A stretch of DNA of 60,000 nucleotides from Polytrichum commune (lineage: Eukaryota > Streptophyta > Polytrichopsida > Polytrichales > Polytrichaceae): contig OX485806.1 of assembly GCA_950295325.1 (NCBI GenBank), positions 42,472,001-42,532,000 on the forward strand, given 5' to 3'. The notes under the pieces are model-generated. The model saw nothing but the letters and a program-made list of their open reading frames with translations, did not search any database and was not told the DNA's origin. Shown in pieces: positions 47,601 through 60,000 of this stretch. The position numbers and the translations under genes are program-made. Positions within the stretch are counted from its first letter, which is position 1. Each line of letters begins with the position of its first letter.

Positions 47601-50600
47601 AGAGCCCTAACCAGATGACTGAACTGGAAGTAAAATGCATCACATATCTGCACTGCCAGGGGGTGCCGTTGGCGGCACCCTCTTCTGAGGCTACACAAAA
47701 TTCACAAACCCTGCCCACTTTCATACAAGTGTAGCTATCTAACCTGACCTGATGGCTGAATCCAAAGTCAAAAACAACACAAAGCAACCACCTTAGGCCC
47801 CCTACTTACATGGAAAGCCCACCCAATTTCATTCAAGTCGCCTGTAGAGCCCCTAAGCAGATGACTGAACTGCAAGTAAAATGCATCACATATTGGGCCT
47901 GCCAGGGGGTGCCGTTGGCGGCACCCTCTTCTGAGGCTACACAAAATTCACAAACCCTGCCCACTTTCATACAAGTGCAGCTATCGAACCTGACCTGATG
48001 GCTGAATCCAAAGTCAAAAACAACACAAAGCAACCACCTTAGGCCCCCTACTTACATGGAAAGCCCACCCAATTTCATTCAGGTCGCCTGTAGAGCCCCT
48101 AACCAGATGACTGAACTGCAAGTAAAATGCATCACATATCTGCACTGCCAGGGGGTGCCGTTGGCGGCACCCTCTTCTGAGGCTACACAAAATTCACAAA
48201 CCCTGCCCACTTTCATACAAGTGCAGCTATCTAACCTGACCACATGGCTGAATCCAAAGTCAAAAACAACACAAAGCAACCACCTTAGGCCCCCTACTTA
48301 CATGGAAAGCCCACCCAATTTCATTCAAGTCGCCTGTAGAGCCCCTAACCAGATGACTGAACTGCAAGTAAAATGCATCACATATCTGGCCTCCCAGGGG
48401 GTGCCGTTGGCGGCACCCTCTTCTGAGGCTACACAAAATTCACAAACCCTGCCCACTTTCATACAAGTGCAGCTATCTCACCTGACCACATGGCTGAATC
48501 CAAAGTCAAAAACAACACAAAGCAACCACCTTAGCCCCCCTACTTACATGGAAAGCCCACCCAATTTCATTCCAGTAGCATGTAGGACCCCTAAGCAGAT
48601 GACTGAACTGCAAGCAAAATACATCACATATCTGGCCTGCCAGGGGGTGCCGTTGGCGGCACCCTCTTCTGAGGCTACACAAAATTCACAAACCCTGCCC
48701 ACTTTCATACAAGTGCAGCTATCTAACCTGACCTGATGGCTGAATCCAAAGTCAAAAACAACACAAAGCAACCACCTTAGGCCCCCTACTTACATGGAAA
48801 GCCCACCCAATTTCATTCAAGTCGCCTGTAGAGCCCCTAACCAGATGACTGAACTGCAAGTAAAATGCATCACATATCTGGCCTGCCAGGGGGTGCCTTT
48901 GGCGGCACCCTCTTCTGAGGCTACACAAAATTCACAAACCCTGCCCACTTTCATACAAGTGCAGCTATCTCACCTGACCACATGGCTGAATCCAAAGTCA
49001 AAAACAACACAAAGCAACCACCTTAGGCCCCCTACTTACATGGAAAGCCCACCCAATTTCATTCAAGTCGCCTGTAGAGCCCCTAACCAGATGACTGAAC
49101 TGCAAGCAAAATACATCACATATCGGGCCTGCCAGGGGGTGCCGTTGGCGGCACCTTCTTCTGAGGCTACACAAAATTCACAAACCCTGCCCACTTTCAT
49201 ACAAGTGCATCTATCTAACCTGACCTGATGGCTGAATCCAAAGTCAAAAACAACACAAAGCAACCACCTTAGGCCCCCTACTTACATGGAAAGCCCACCC
49301 AATTTCATTCGCGTAGCCTGTAGGACCCCTAAGCAGATGACTGAACTGCAAGCAAAATACATCACATATCTGGCCTGCCAGGCGGTTCCGTTGGCGGCAC
49401 CCTCTTCTAAGGCTACACAAAATTCACAAACCTTGTCCACTTTCATACAAGTGCAGCTATCTAACCTGACCACATGGCTGAATCCAAAGTCAAAAACAAC
49501 ACAAAGCAACCACCTTAGGCCCCCTACTTACATGGAAAGCCCACCCAATTTCATTCAAGTCGCCTGTAGAGCCCCTAACCAGATGACTGAACTGCAAGTA
49601 AAATGCATCACATATCTGGCCTCCCAGGGGGTGCCGTTGGCGGCACCCTCTTCTGAGGCTACACAAAATTCACAAACCCTGCCCACTTTCATACAAGTGC
49701 AGCTATCTCACCTGACCACATGGCTGAATCCAAAGTCAAAAACAACACAAAGCAACCACCTTAGCCCCCCTACTTACATGGAAAGCCCACCCAATTTCAT
49801 TCCAGTAGCATGTAGGACCCCTAAGCAGATGACTGAACTGCAAGCAAAATACATCACATATCTGGCCTGCCAGGGGGTGCCGTTGGCGGCACCCTCTTCT
49901 GAGGCTACACAAAATTCACAAACCCTGCCCACTTTCATACAAGTGCAGCTATCTAACCTGACCTGATGGCTGAATCCAAAGTCAAAAACAACACAAAGCA
50001 ACCACCTTAGGCCCCCTACTTACATGGAAAGCCCACCCAATTTCATTCAAGTCGCCTGTAGAGCCCCTAACCAGATGACTGAACTGCAAGTAAAATGCAT
50101 CACATATCTGGCCTGCCAGGGGGTGCCTTTGGCGGCACCCTCTTCTGAGGCTACACAAAATTCACAAACCCTGCCCACTTTCATACAAGTGCAGCTATCT
50201 CACCTGACCACATGGCTGAATCCAAAGTCAAAAACAACACAAAGCAACCACCTTAGGCCCCCTACTTACATGGAAAGCCCACCCAATTTCATTCAAGTCG
50301 CCTGTAGAGCCCCTAACCAGATGACTGAACTGCAAGCAAAATACATCACATATCGGGCCTGCCAGGGGGTGCCGTTGGCGGCACCTTCTTCTGAGGCTAC
50401 ACAAAATTCACAAACCCTGCCCACTTTCATACAAGTGCATCTATCTAACCTGACCTGATGGCTGAATCCAAAGTCAAAAACAACACAAAGCAACCACCTT
50501 AGGCCCCCTACTTACATGGAAAGCCCACCCAATTTCATTCGCGTAGCCTGTAGGACCCCTAAGCAGATGACTGAACTGCAAGCAAAATACATCACATATC

Positions 50601-53600
50601 TGGCCTGCCAGGCGGTTCCGTTGGCGGCACCCTCTTCTAAGGCTACACAAAATTCACAAACCTTGTCCACTTTCATACAAGTGCAGCTATCTAACCTGAC
50701 CACATGGCTGAATCCAAAGTCAAAAACAACACAAAGCAACCACCTTAGGCCCCCTACTTACATGGAAAGCCCACCCAATTTCATTCAAGTCGCCTGTAGA
50801 GCCCCTAACCAGATGACTGAACTGCAAGTAAAATGCATCACATATCTGGCCTCCCAGGGGGTGCCGTTGGCGGCACCCTCTTCTGAGGCTACACAAAATT
50901 CACAAACCCTGCCCACTTTCATACAAGTGCAGCTATCTAACCTGACCACATGGCTGAATCCAAAGTCAAAAACAACACAAAGCAACCACCTTAGGCCCCC
51001 TACTTACATGGAAAGCCCACCCAATTTCATTCAAGTCGCCTGTAGAGCCCCTAACCAGATGACTGAACTGCAAGTAAAATGCATCACATATCTGGCCTGC
51101 CAGGGGGTGCCGTTGGCGGCACCCTCTTCTGAGGCTACACAAAATTCACAAACCCTGCCCACTTTCATACAAGTGCAGCTATCTAACCTGACCACATGGC
51201 TGAATCCAAAGTCAAAAACAACACAAAGCAACCACCTTAGGCCCCCTACTTACATGGAAAGCCCACCCAATTTCATTCCAGTAGCCTGTAGGACCCCTAA
51301 GCAGATGACTGAACTGCAAGCAAAATACAGCACATATCTGGCCTGCCAGGGGGTGCCGTTGGCGGCACCCTCTTCTGAGGCTACACAAAATTCACAAACC
51401 CTGCCCACTTTCATACAAGTGCAGCTATCTAACCTGACCACATGGCTGAATCCAAAGTCAAAAACAACACAAAGCAACCACCTTAGGCCCCCTACTTACA
51501 TGGAAAGCCCACCCAATTTCATTCAAGTCGCCTGTAGAGCCCCTAACCAGATGACTGAACTGCAAGTAAAATGCATCACATATCTGGCCTGCCAGGGGGT
51601 GCCGTTGGCGGCACCCTCTTCTGAGGCTACACAAAATTCACAAACACTGCCCACTTTCATACAAGTGCAGCTATCTAACCTGACCACATGGCTGAATCCA
51701 AAGTCAAAAACAACACAAAGCAACCACCTTAGCCCCCCTACTTACATGGAAAGCCCACCCAATTTCATTCCAGTAGCCTATAGGACCCCTAAGCAGATGA
51801 CTGAACTGCAAGCAAAATACATCACATATCTGGCCTGCCAGGGGGTTCCGTTGGCGGCACCCTCTTCTGAGGCTACACAAAATTCACAAACCCTGCCCAC
51901 TTTCATACAAGTGCAGCTATCTAACCTGACCACATGGCTGAATCCAAAGTCAAAAACAACACAAAGCAACCACCTTAGCCCCCCTACTTACATGGAAAGC
52001 CCACCCAATTTCATTCCAGTAGCCTGTAGAGCCCCTAACCAGATGACTGAACTGCAAGCAAAATACAGCACATATCTGGCCTGCCAGGGGGTGCCGTTGG
52101 CGGCACCCTCTTCTGAGGCTACACAAAATTCACAAACCCTGCCCACTTTCATACAAGTGCAGCTATCTAACCTGACCTGATGGCTGAATCCAAAGTCAAA
52201 AACAACACAAAGCAACCACCTTAGGCCCCCTACTTACATGGAAAGCCCACCCAATTTCATTCAAGTCGCCTGTAGAGCCCCTAAGCAGATGACTGACTGC
52301 AAGTAAAATGCATCACATATCTGCACTGCCAGGGGGTGCCGTTGGCGGCACCCTCTTCTGAGGCTACACAAAATTCACAAACACTGCCCACTTTCATACA
52401 AGTGCAGCTATCTAACCTGACCACATGGCTGAATCCAAAGTCAAAAACAACACAAAGCAACCACCTTAGCCCCCCTACTTACATGGAAAGCCCACCCAAT
52501 TTCATTCAAGTCGCCTGTAGAGCCCCTAACCAGATGACTGAACTGCAAGTAAAATGCATCACATATCTGGCCTGCCAGGGGGTGCCGTTGGCGGCACCCT
52601 CTTCTGAGGCTACACAAAATTCACAAACCCTGCCCACTTTCATACAAGTGCAGCTATCTAACCTGACCTGATGGCTGAATCCAAAGTCAAAAACAACACA
52701 AAGCAACCACCTTAGCCCCCCTACTTACATGGAAAGCCCACCCAATTTCATTCAAGTCGCCTGTAGAGCCCCTAACCAGATGACTGAACTGGAAGTAAAA
52801 TGCATCACATATCTGCACTGCCACGGGGTGCCGTTGGCGGCACCCTCTTCTGAGGCTACACAAAATTCACAAACCCTGCCCACTTTCATACAAGTGCAGC
52901 TATCTAACCTGACCTGATGGCTGAATCCAAAGTCAAAAACAACACAAAGCAACCACCTTAGGCCCCCTACTTACATAGAAAGCCCACCCAATTTCATTCA
53001 AGTCGCCTGTAGAGCCCCTAACCAAATGACTGAATTGCAAGTAAAATGCATCACATATCTGCACTGCCAGGGGGTGCCGTTGGCGGCACCCTCTTCTGAG
53101 GCTACACAAAATTCACAAACCCTGCCCACTTTCATACAAGTGCAGCTATCTAACCTGACCACATGGCTGAATCCAAAGTCAAAAACAACACAAAGCAACC
53201 ACCTTAGCCCCCCTACTTACATGGAAAGCCCACCCAATTTCATTCAAGTCGCCTGTAGAGCCCCTAACCAGATGACTGAACTGCAAGTAAAATGCATCAC
53301 ATATCTGGCCTGCCAGGGGGTGCCTTTGGCGGCACCCTCTTCTGAGGCTACACAAAATTCACAAACCCTGCCCACTTTCATACAAGTGCAGCTATCTCAC
53401 CTGACCTGATGGCTGAATCCAAAGTCAAAAACAACACAAAGCAACCACCTTAGGCCCCCTACTTACATGGAAAGCCCACCCAATTTCATTCAAGTCGCCT
53501 GTAGAGCCCCTAACCAGATGACTGAACTGCAAGCAAAATACATCACATATCGGGCCTGCCAGGGGGTGCCGTTGGCGGCACCCTCTTCTGAGGCTACACA

Positions 53601-53900
53601 AAATTCACAAACCCTGCCCACTTTCATACAAGTGCATCTATCTAACCTGACCTGATGGCTGAATCCAAAGTCAAAAACAACACAAAGCAACCACCTTAGG
53701 CCCCCTACTTACATGGAAAGCCCACCCAATTTCATTCGCGTAGCCTGTAGGACCCCTAAGCAGATGACTGAACTGCAAGCAAAATACATCACATATCTGG
53801 CCTGCCAGGCGGTTCCGTTGGCGGCACCCTCTTCTAAGGCTACACAAAATTCACAAACCTTGTCCACTTTCATACAAGTGCAGCTATCTAACCTGACCAC
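41460..53900. repeat. Large segmental duplications at 8115, 6885 and 1230 bp offsets
   Basis: The unit with TTCATTCGCGTAGCC, CAGGCGGTTCCG and CCTTGTCCACTTTC occurs near 42420, 49305, 50535 and 53732. Long flanking stretches agree between 41.5-44.7 kb and 49.6-52.8 kb (offset 8115). The same marker unit, with a different neighbour (CCTATAGG or GCGTAGCC), allows the copies to be ordered. Confidence 0.75.
42155..42400. repeat. Representative 246-bp satellite unit showing two half-units
   Basis: Half A has TTTCATTCAAGTCGCCTGTA (from 42172), a GATGACTGAACTGCAAG block and the dyad. Half B has TTTCATACAAGTGCATCTAT (from 42310), a GATGGCTGAATCCAAAG block and AACACAAAGCAACC. The matched blocks are 138 bp apart in one direction and 108 in the other, so half A holds about 30 extra bases, which include the dyad. 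Confidence 0.85.
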
Positions 53901-54199
53901 ATGGCTGAATCCAAAGTCAAAAACAACACAAAGCAACCACCTTAGGCCCCCTACTTACATGGAAAGCCCACCCAATTTCATTCCAGTAGCCTGTAGGACC
54001 CCTAAGCAGATGACTGAACTGCAAGCAAAATACAACACATATCTGGCCTGCCAGGGGCTGCCGTTGGCGGCACCCTCTTCTGAGGCTACACAAAATTCAC
54101 AAACCCTGCCCACTTTCATACAAGTGCAGCTATCTAACCTGACCACATGGCTGAATCCAAAGTCAAAAACAACACAAAGCAACCACCTTAGGCCCCCTA

Positions 54200-57100
54200 C
54201 TTACATGGAAAGCCCACCCAATTTCATTCAAGTCGCCTGTAGAGCCCCTAACCAGATGACTGAACTGCAAGTAAAATGCATCACATATCTGGCCTGCCAG
54301 GGGGTGCCGTTGGCGGCACCCTCTTCTGAGGCTACACAAAATTCACAAACCCTGCCCACTTTCATACAAGTGCAGCTATCTAACCTGACCACATGGCTGA
54401 ATCCAAAGTCAAAAACAACACAAAGCAACCACCTTAGGCCCCCTACTTACATGGAAAGCCCACCCAATTTCATTCAAGTCGCCTGTAGAGCCCCTAACCA
54501 GATGACTGAACTGCAAGTAAAATGCATCACATATCTCGCCTGCCAGGGGGTGCCGTTGGCGGCACCCTCTTCTGAGGCTACACAAAATTCACAAACCCTG
54601 CCCACTTTCATACAAGTGCAGCTATCTAACCTGACCACATGGCTGAATCCAAAGTCAAAAACAATAGAAAGCAACCACCTTAGCCCCCCTACTTACATGG
54701 AAAGCCCACCAAATTTCATTCAAGTCGCATGTAGAGCCCCTAACCAGATGACTGAACTGCAAGTAAAATGCATCACATATCTGCACTGCCAGGGGGTGCC
54801 GTTGGCGGCACCCTCTTCTGAGGCTACACAAAATTCACAAACGCTGCCCACTTTCATACAAGTGCAGCTATCTAACCTGACCACATGGCTGAATCCAAAG
54901 TCAAAAACAACACAAAGCAACCACCTTAGCCCCCCTACTTACATGGAAAGCCCACCCAATTTCATTCAAGTCGCCTGTAGAGCCCCTAACCAGATGACTG
55001 AACTGCAAGTAAAATGCATCATATATCTTGCCTGGCAGAGGGTGCCGTTGGCGGCACCCTCTTCTGAGGCTACACAAAATTCACAAACCCTGCCCACTTT
55101 CATACAAGTGCAGCTATCTAACCTGACCACATGGCTGAATCCAAAGTCAAAAACAACACAAAGCAACCACCTTACGCCCCCTACTTACATGGAAAGCCCA
55201 CCCAATTTCATTCAAGTCGCCTGTAGAGCCCCTAACCAGATGACTGAACTGCAAGCAAAATACATCACATATCTGGCCTGGCAGGGGGTGCCGTTGGCGG
55301 CACCCTCTTCTGAGGCTACACAAAATTCACAAACCCTGCCCACTTTCATACAAGTGCAGCTATCTAACCTGACCACATGGCTGAATCCAAAGTCAAAAAC
55401 AACACAAAGCAACCACCTTAGCCCCCCTACTTACATGGAAAGCCCACCCAATTTCATTCCAGTAGCCTGTAGAGCCCCTAACCAGATGACTGAACTGCAA
55501 GCAAAATACATCACATATCTGGCCTGGCAGGGGGTGCCGTTGGCGGCACCCTCTTCTGAGGCTACACAAAATTCACAAACCCTGCCCACTTTCATACAAG
55601 TGCAGCTATCTAACCTGACCTGATGGCTGAATCCAAAGTCAAAAACAACACAAAGCAACCACCTTAGGCCCCCTACTTACATGGAAAGCCCACCCAATTT
55701 CATTCAAGTCGCCTGTAGAGCCCCTAAGCAGATGACTGAACTGCAAGCAAAATACATCACATATCCGGCCTGCCAGGGGGTGCCGTTGGCGGCACCCTCT
55801 TCTGAGGCTACACAAAATTCACAAACCTTGCCCACTTTCATACAAGTGCAGCTATCTAACCTGACCACATGGCTGAATCCAAAGTCAAAAACAACACAAA
55901 GCAACCACCTTAGCCCCCCTACTTACATGGAAAGCCCACCCAATTTCATTCCAGTAGCCTGTAGAGCCCCTAACCAGATGACTGAACTGCAAGCAAAATA
56001 CATCACATATCTGGCCTGGCAGGGGGTGCCGTTGGCGGCACCCTCTTCTGAGGCTACACAAAATTCACAAACCCTGCCCACTTTCATACAAGTGCAGCTA
56101 TCTAACCTGACCTGATGGCTGAATCCAAAGTCAAAAACAACACAAAGCAACCACCTTAGGCCCCCTACTTACATAGAAAGCCCACCCAATTTCATTCAAG
56201 TCGCCTGTAGAGCCCCTAACCAAATGACTGAATTGCAAGTAAAATGCATCACATATCTGCACTGCCAGGGGGTGCCGTTGGCGGCACCCTCTTCTGAGGC
56301 TACACAAAATTCACAAACCCTGCCCACTTTCATACAAGTGCAGCTATCTAACCTGACCACATGGCTGAATCCAAAGTCAAAAACAACACAAAGCAACCAC
56401 CTTAGCCCCCCTACTTACATGGAAAGCCCACCCAATTTCATTCAAGTCGCCTGTAGAGCCCCTAACCAGATGACTGAACTGCAAGTAAAATGCATCACAT
56501 ATCTGGCCTGCCAGGGGGTGCCTTTGGCGGCACCCTCTTCTGAGGCTACACAAAATTCACAAACCCTGCCCACTTTCATACAAGTGCAGCTATCTAACCT
56601 GACCACATGGCTGAATCCAAAGTCAAAAACAACACAAAGCAACCACCTTAGGCCCCCTACTTACATGGAAAGCCCACCCAATTTCATTCCAGTAGCCTGT
56701 AGGACCCCTAAGCAGATGACTGAACTGCAAGTAAAATGCATCACATATCTGGCCTGCCAGGGGGTGCCGTTGGCGGCACCCTCTTCTGAGGCTACACAAA
56801 ATTCACAAACCCTGCCCACTTTCATACAAGTGCAGCTATCTAACCTGACCACATGGCTGAATCCAAAGTCAAAAACAACACAAAGCAACCACCTTAGGCC
56901 CCCTACTTACATGGAAAGCCCACCCAATTTCATTCAAGTCGCCTGTAGAGCCCCTAACCAGATGACTGAACTGCAAGTAAAATGCATCACATATCTCGCC
57001 TGCCAGGGGGTGCCGTTGGCGGCACCCTCTTCTGAGGCTACACAAAATTCACAAACCCTGCCCACTTTCATACAAGTGCAGCTATCTAACCTGACCACAT

Positions 57101-58350
57101 GGCTGAATCCAAAGTCAAAAACAATAGAAAGCAACCACCTTAGCCCCCCTACTTACATGGAAAGCCCACCCAATTTCATTCAAGTCGCATGTAGAGCCCC
57201 TAACCAGATGACTGAACTGCAAGTAAAATGCATCACATATCTGCACTGCCAGGGGGTGCCGTTGGCGGCACCCTCTTCTGAGGCTACACAAAATTCACAA
57301 ACGCTGCCCACTTTCATACAAGTGCAGCTATCTAACCTGACCACATGGCTGAATCCAAAGTCAAAAACAACACAAAGCAACCACCTTAGCCCCCCTACTT
57401 ACATGGAAAGCCCACCCAATTTCATTCAAGTCGCCTGTAGAGCCCCTAACCAGATGACTGAACTGCAAGTAAAATGCATCATATATCTTGCCTGGCAGAG
57501 GGTGCCGTTGGCGGCACCCTCTTCTGAGGCTACACAAAATTCACAAACCCTGCCCACTTTCATACAAGTGCAGCTATCTAACCTGACCACATGGCTGAAT
57601 CCAAAGTCAAAAACAACACAAAGCAACCACCTTACGCCCCCTACTTACATGGAAAGCCCACCCAATTTCATTCAAGTCGCCTGTAGAGCCCCTAACCAGA
57701 TGACTGAACTGCAAGCAAAATACATCACATATCTGGCCTGGCAGGGGGTGCCGTTGGCGGCACCCTCTTCTGAGGCTACACAAAATTCACAAACCCTGCC
57801 CACTTTCATACAAGTGCAGCTATCTAACCTGACCACATGGCTGAATCCAAAGTCAAAAACAACACAAAGCAACCACCTTAGCCCCCCTACTTACATGGAA
57901 AGCCCACCCAATTTCATTCCAGTAGCCTGTAGAGCCCCTAACCAGATGACTGAACTGCAAGCAAAATACATCACATATCTGGCCTGGCAGGGGGTGCCGT
58001 TGGCGGCACCCTCTTCTGAGGCTACACAAAATTCACAAACCCTGCCCACTTTCATACAAGTGCAGCTATCTAACCTGACCTGATGGCTGAATCCAAAGTC
58101 AAAAACAACACAAAGCAACCACCTTAGGCCCCCTACTTACATGGAAAGCCCACCCAATTTCATTCAAGTCGCCTGTAGAGCCCCTAAGCAGATGACTGAA
58201 CTGCAAGCAAAATACATCACATATCCGGCCTGCCAGGGGGTGCCGTTGGCGGCACCCTCTTCTGAGGCTACACAAAATTCACAAACCTTGCACACTTTCA
58301 TACAAGTGCAGCTATCTAACCTGACCACATGGCTGAATCCAAAGTCAAAA
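54200..58350. repeat. Higher-order duplication, 2460 bp (10 units), two tandem copies
   Basis: Shared private variants 2460 bp apart: AAAAACAATAGAAAGC (54657, 57117), ATCATATATCTTGCCTGGC (55018, 57478), CACCTTACGCCCCC (55169, 57629). Confidence 0.85.
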
Positions 58351-60000
58351 ACAATACAAAGCAACCACCTTAGCCCCCCTACTTACATGGAAAGCCCACC
58401 AAATTTCATTCAAGTCGCATGTAGAGCCCCTAACCAGATGACTGAACTGCAAGTAAAATGCATCACATATCTGCACTGCCAGGGGGTGCCGTTGGCGGCA
58501 CCCTCTTTTGAGGCTACACAAAATTCACAAACGCTGCCCACTTTCATACAAGTGCAGCTATCTAACCTGACCACATGGCTGAATCCAAAGTCAAAAACAA
58601 CACAAAGCAACCACCTTAGCCCCCCTACTTACATGGAAAGCCCACCCAATTTCATTCCAGTAGCCTGTAGGACCCCTAAGCAGATGACTGAACTGCAAGC
58701 AAAATACATCACATATCCGGCCTGCCAGGGGGTGCCGTTGGCGGCACCCTCTTCTGAGGCTACACAAAATTCACAAACCCTGCCCACTTTCATACAAGTG
58801 CAGCTATCTAACCTGACCTGATGGCTGAATCCAAAGTCAAAAACAACACAAAGCAACCACCTTAGGCCCCCTACTTACATAGAAAGCCCACCCAATTTCA
58901 TTCAAGTCGCCTGTAGAGCCCCTAACCAGATGACTGAACTGCAAGTAAAATGCATCACATATCTGCACTGCCAGGGGGTGCCGTTGGCGGCACCCTCTTC
59001 TGAGGCTACACAAAATTCACAAACCCTGCCCACTTTCATACAAGTGCAGCTATCTAACCTGACCTGATGGCTGAATCCAAAGTCAAAAACAACACAAAGC
59101 AACCACCTTAGGCCCCCTACTTACATGGAAAGCCCACCCAATTTCATTCAAGTCGCCTGTAGAGCCCCTAACCAGATGACTGAACTGCAAGTAAAATGCA
59201 TCATATATCTGGCCTGGCAGAGGGTGCCGTTGGCGGCACCCTCTTCTGAGGCTACACAAAATTCACAAACCCTGCCCACTTTCATACAAGTGCAGCTATC
59301 TAACCTGACCACATGGCTGAATCCAAAGTCAAAAACAACACAAAGCAACCACCTTACGCCCCCTACTTACATGGAAAGCCCACCCAATTTCATTCAAGTC
59401 GCCTGTAGAGCCCCTAACCAGATGACTGAACTGCAATCAAAATACATCACATATCTGGCCTGCCAGGGGGTGCCGTTGGCGGCACCGTCTTCTGAGGCTA
59501 CACAAAATTCACAAACCCTGCCCACTTTCATACAAGTGCAGCTATCTAACCTGACCACATGGCTGAATCCAAAGTCAAAAACAACACAAAGCAACCACCT
59601 TAGCCCCCCTACTTACATGGAAAGCCCACCCAATTTCATTCCAGTAGCCTGTAGAGCCCCTAACCAGATGACTGAACTGCAAGCAAAATACATCACATAT
59701 CTGGCCTGCCAGGGGGTGCCGTTGGCGGCACGCTCTTCTGAGGCTACACAAAATTCACAAACCCTGCCCACTTTCATACAAGTGCAGCTATCTAACCTGA
59801 CCACATGGCTGAATCCAAAGTCAAAAACAACACAAAGCAACCACCTTAGGCCCCCTACTTACATGGAAAGCCCACCCAATTTCATTCGCGTAGCCTGTAG
59901 GACCCCTAAGCAGATGACTGAACTGCAAGCAAAATACATCACATATCTGGCCTGCCAGGGGGTTCCGTTGGCGGCACCCTCTTCTGAGGCTACACAAAAT

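Larger units (their letters stand above)
19641..60000. repeat. Satellite array, 246-bp unit, about 164 copies, runs off the window
   Basis: Exact recurrence at 246 bp (for example ATGGAAAGCCCACCC at 42655, 42901 and 43147), with a common 245-bp variant lacking one C (AGAGCCCTAACC). Units differ at a small set of recurring positions: TCAAGTCGCCTG/TCCAGTAGCCTG, CTGCACTGCC/CTGGCCTGCC/CTGGCCTCCC, GTAAAATGC/GCAAAATAC, GACCACATGG/GACCTGATGG. Each unit has two related halves and one dyad, GGGTGCCGTTGGCGGCACCC or a close variant. Because 246 is 82 codons, frames stay open for up to 636 codons on the plus strand and about 66-75 on the minus. No gene is inferred from them. Confidence 0.97.

Noticed and set aside
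19889-58821. Long plus-strand ORFs across the array as a repeat-protein gene family
   Set aside because: They follow from a unit length divisible by three. Starts and stops are set by recurrent single-base variants, both strands are open, and there is no promoter or splice evidence.
19786-59840. Repeated 66-75 codon minus-strand ORFs (MLCVVFDFGFSH..) as small Cys-rich peptides
   Set aside because: They are one shadow frame copied in every unit, with variants changing residues freely and no separate expression signal.
19641-60000. CRISPR array
   Set aside because: Units are near-identical over their whole 246 bp with no unique spacers, no Cas genes, and a eukaryotic context.

Overview
The window looks like repeat-rich nuclear DNA of a green plant. 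The evidence is a chromodomain-bearing Ty3/Gypsy retrotransposon with an initiator-Met-tRNA-type primer site, a Mutator-like transposase with a SWIM zinc finger, genes broken by short GT..AG introns, and about 40 kb of one satellite. The lineage cannot be named from sequence alone. No tRNA, rRNA or intact housekeeping gene was seen.

Layout. (1) 2-3041, plus strand: a Mutator-like transposase, cut by the window edge, with one intron and two in-frame TAG codons. (2) 3042-4483: non-coding, with a heat-shock-element-like palindrome and a G-rich minisatellite. (3) 4484-5779, plus strand: an RRM-like, coiled-coil, proline-tailed ORF (LINE ORF1/gag-like) broken by one TGA. (4) 7127-9453, minus strand: exons of a beta-class (motif IV before motif I) DNA methyltransferase-like gene. 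(5) 9476-10479 and 17534-17765: diverged satellite units in an intron, split by a nested LTR retrotransposon. (6) 10480-17533, minus strand: that retrotransposon, with two 974-bp LTRs differing at two positions by eye, perfect GCTAT target duplications, but a deleted reverse-transcriptase core. (7) 17826-19152, minus strand: exons of a ParB/sulfiredoxin-like domain, apparently the 5' half of the same gene as (4). (8) 19262-60000 and beyond: about 165 tandem units of a 246-bp satellite with multi-kb higher-order duplications.

How the parts relate. The best candidate for something unusual is the minus-strand gene joining a ParB-like domain (DGNHRLQA motif) to a DNA methyltransferase. Its introns and upstream flank carry the satellite. 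Nearly every unit contains an 18-20 bp dyad (GGGTGCCG-TTGG-CGGCACCC) whose pairing is kept, with apparent compensatory changes, in diverged copies among the exons. A ParB-fold/methylase gene embedded in tandem palindromes recalls partition or methylation-site systems, but any functional link is inference. The gene copy seen here is damaged (in-frame stops, a frame break in the catalytic region, a 7-kb insertion).

The long ORFs across the satellite arise because 246 is a multiple of three. They are not treated as genes.
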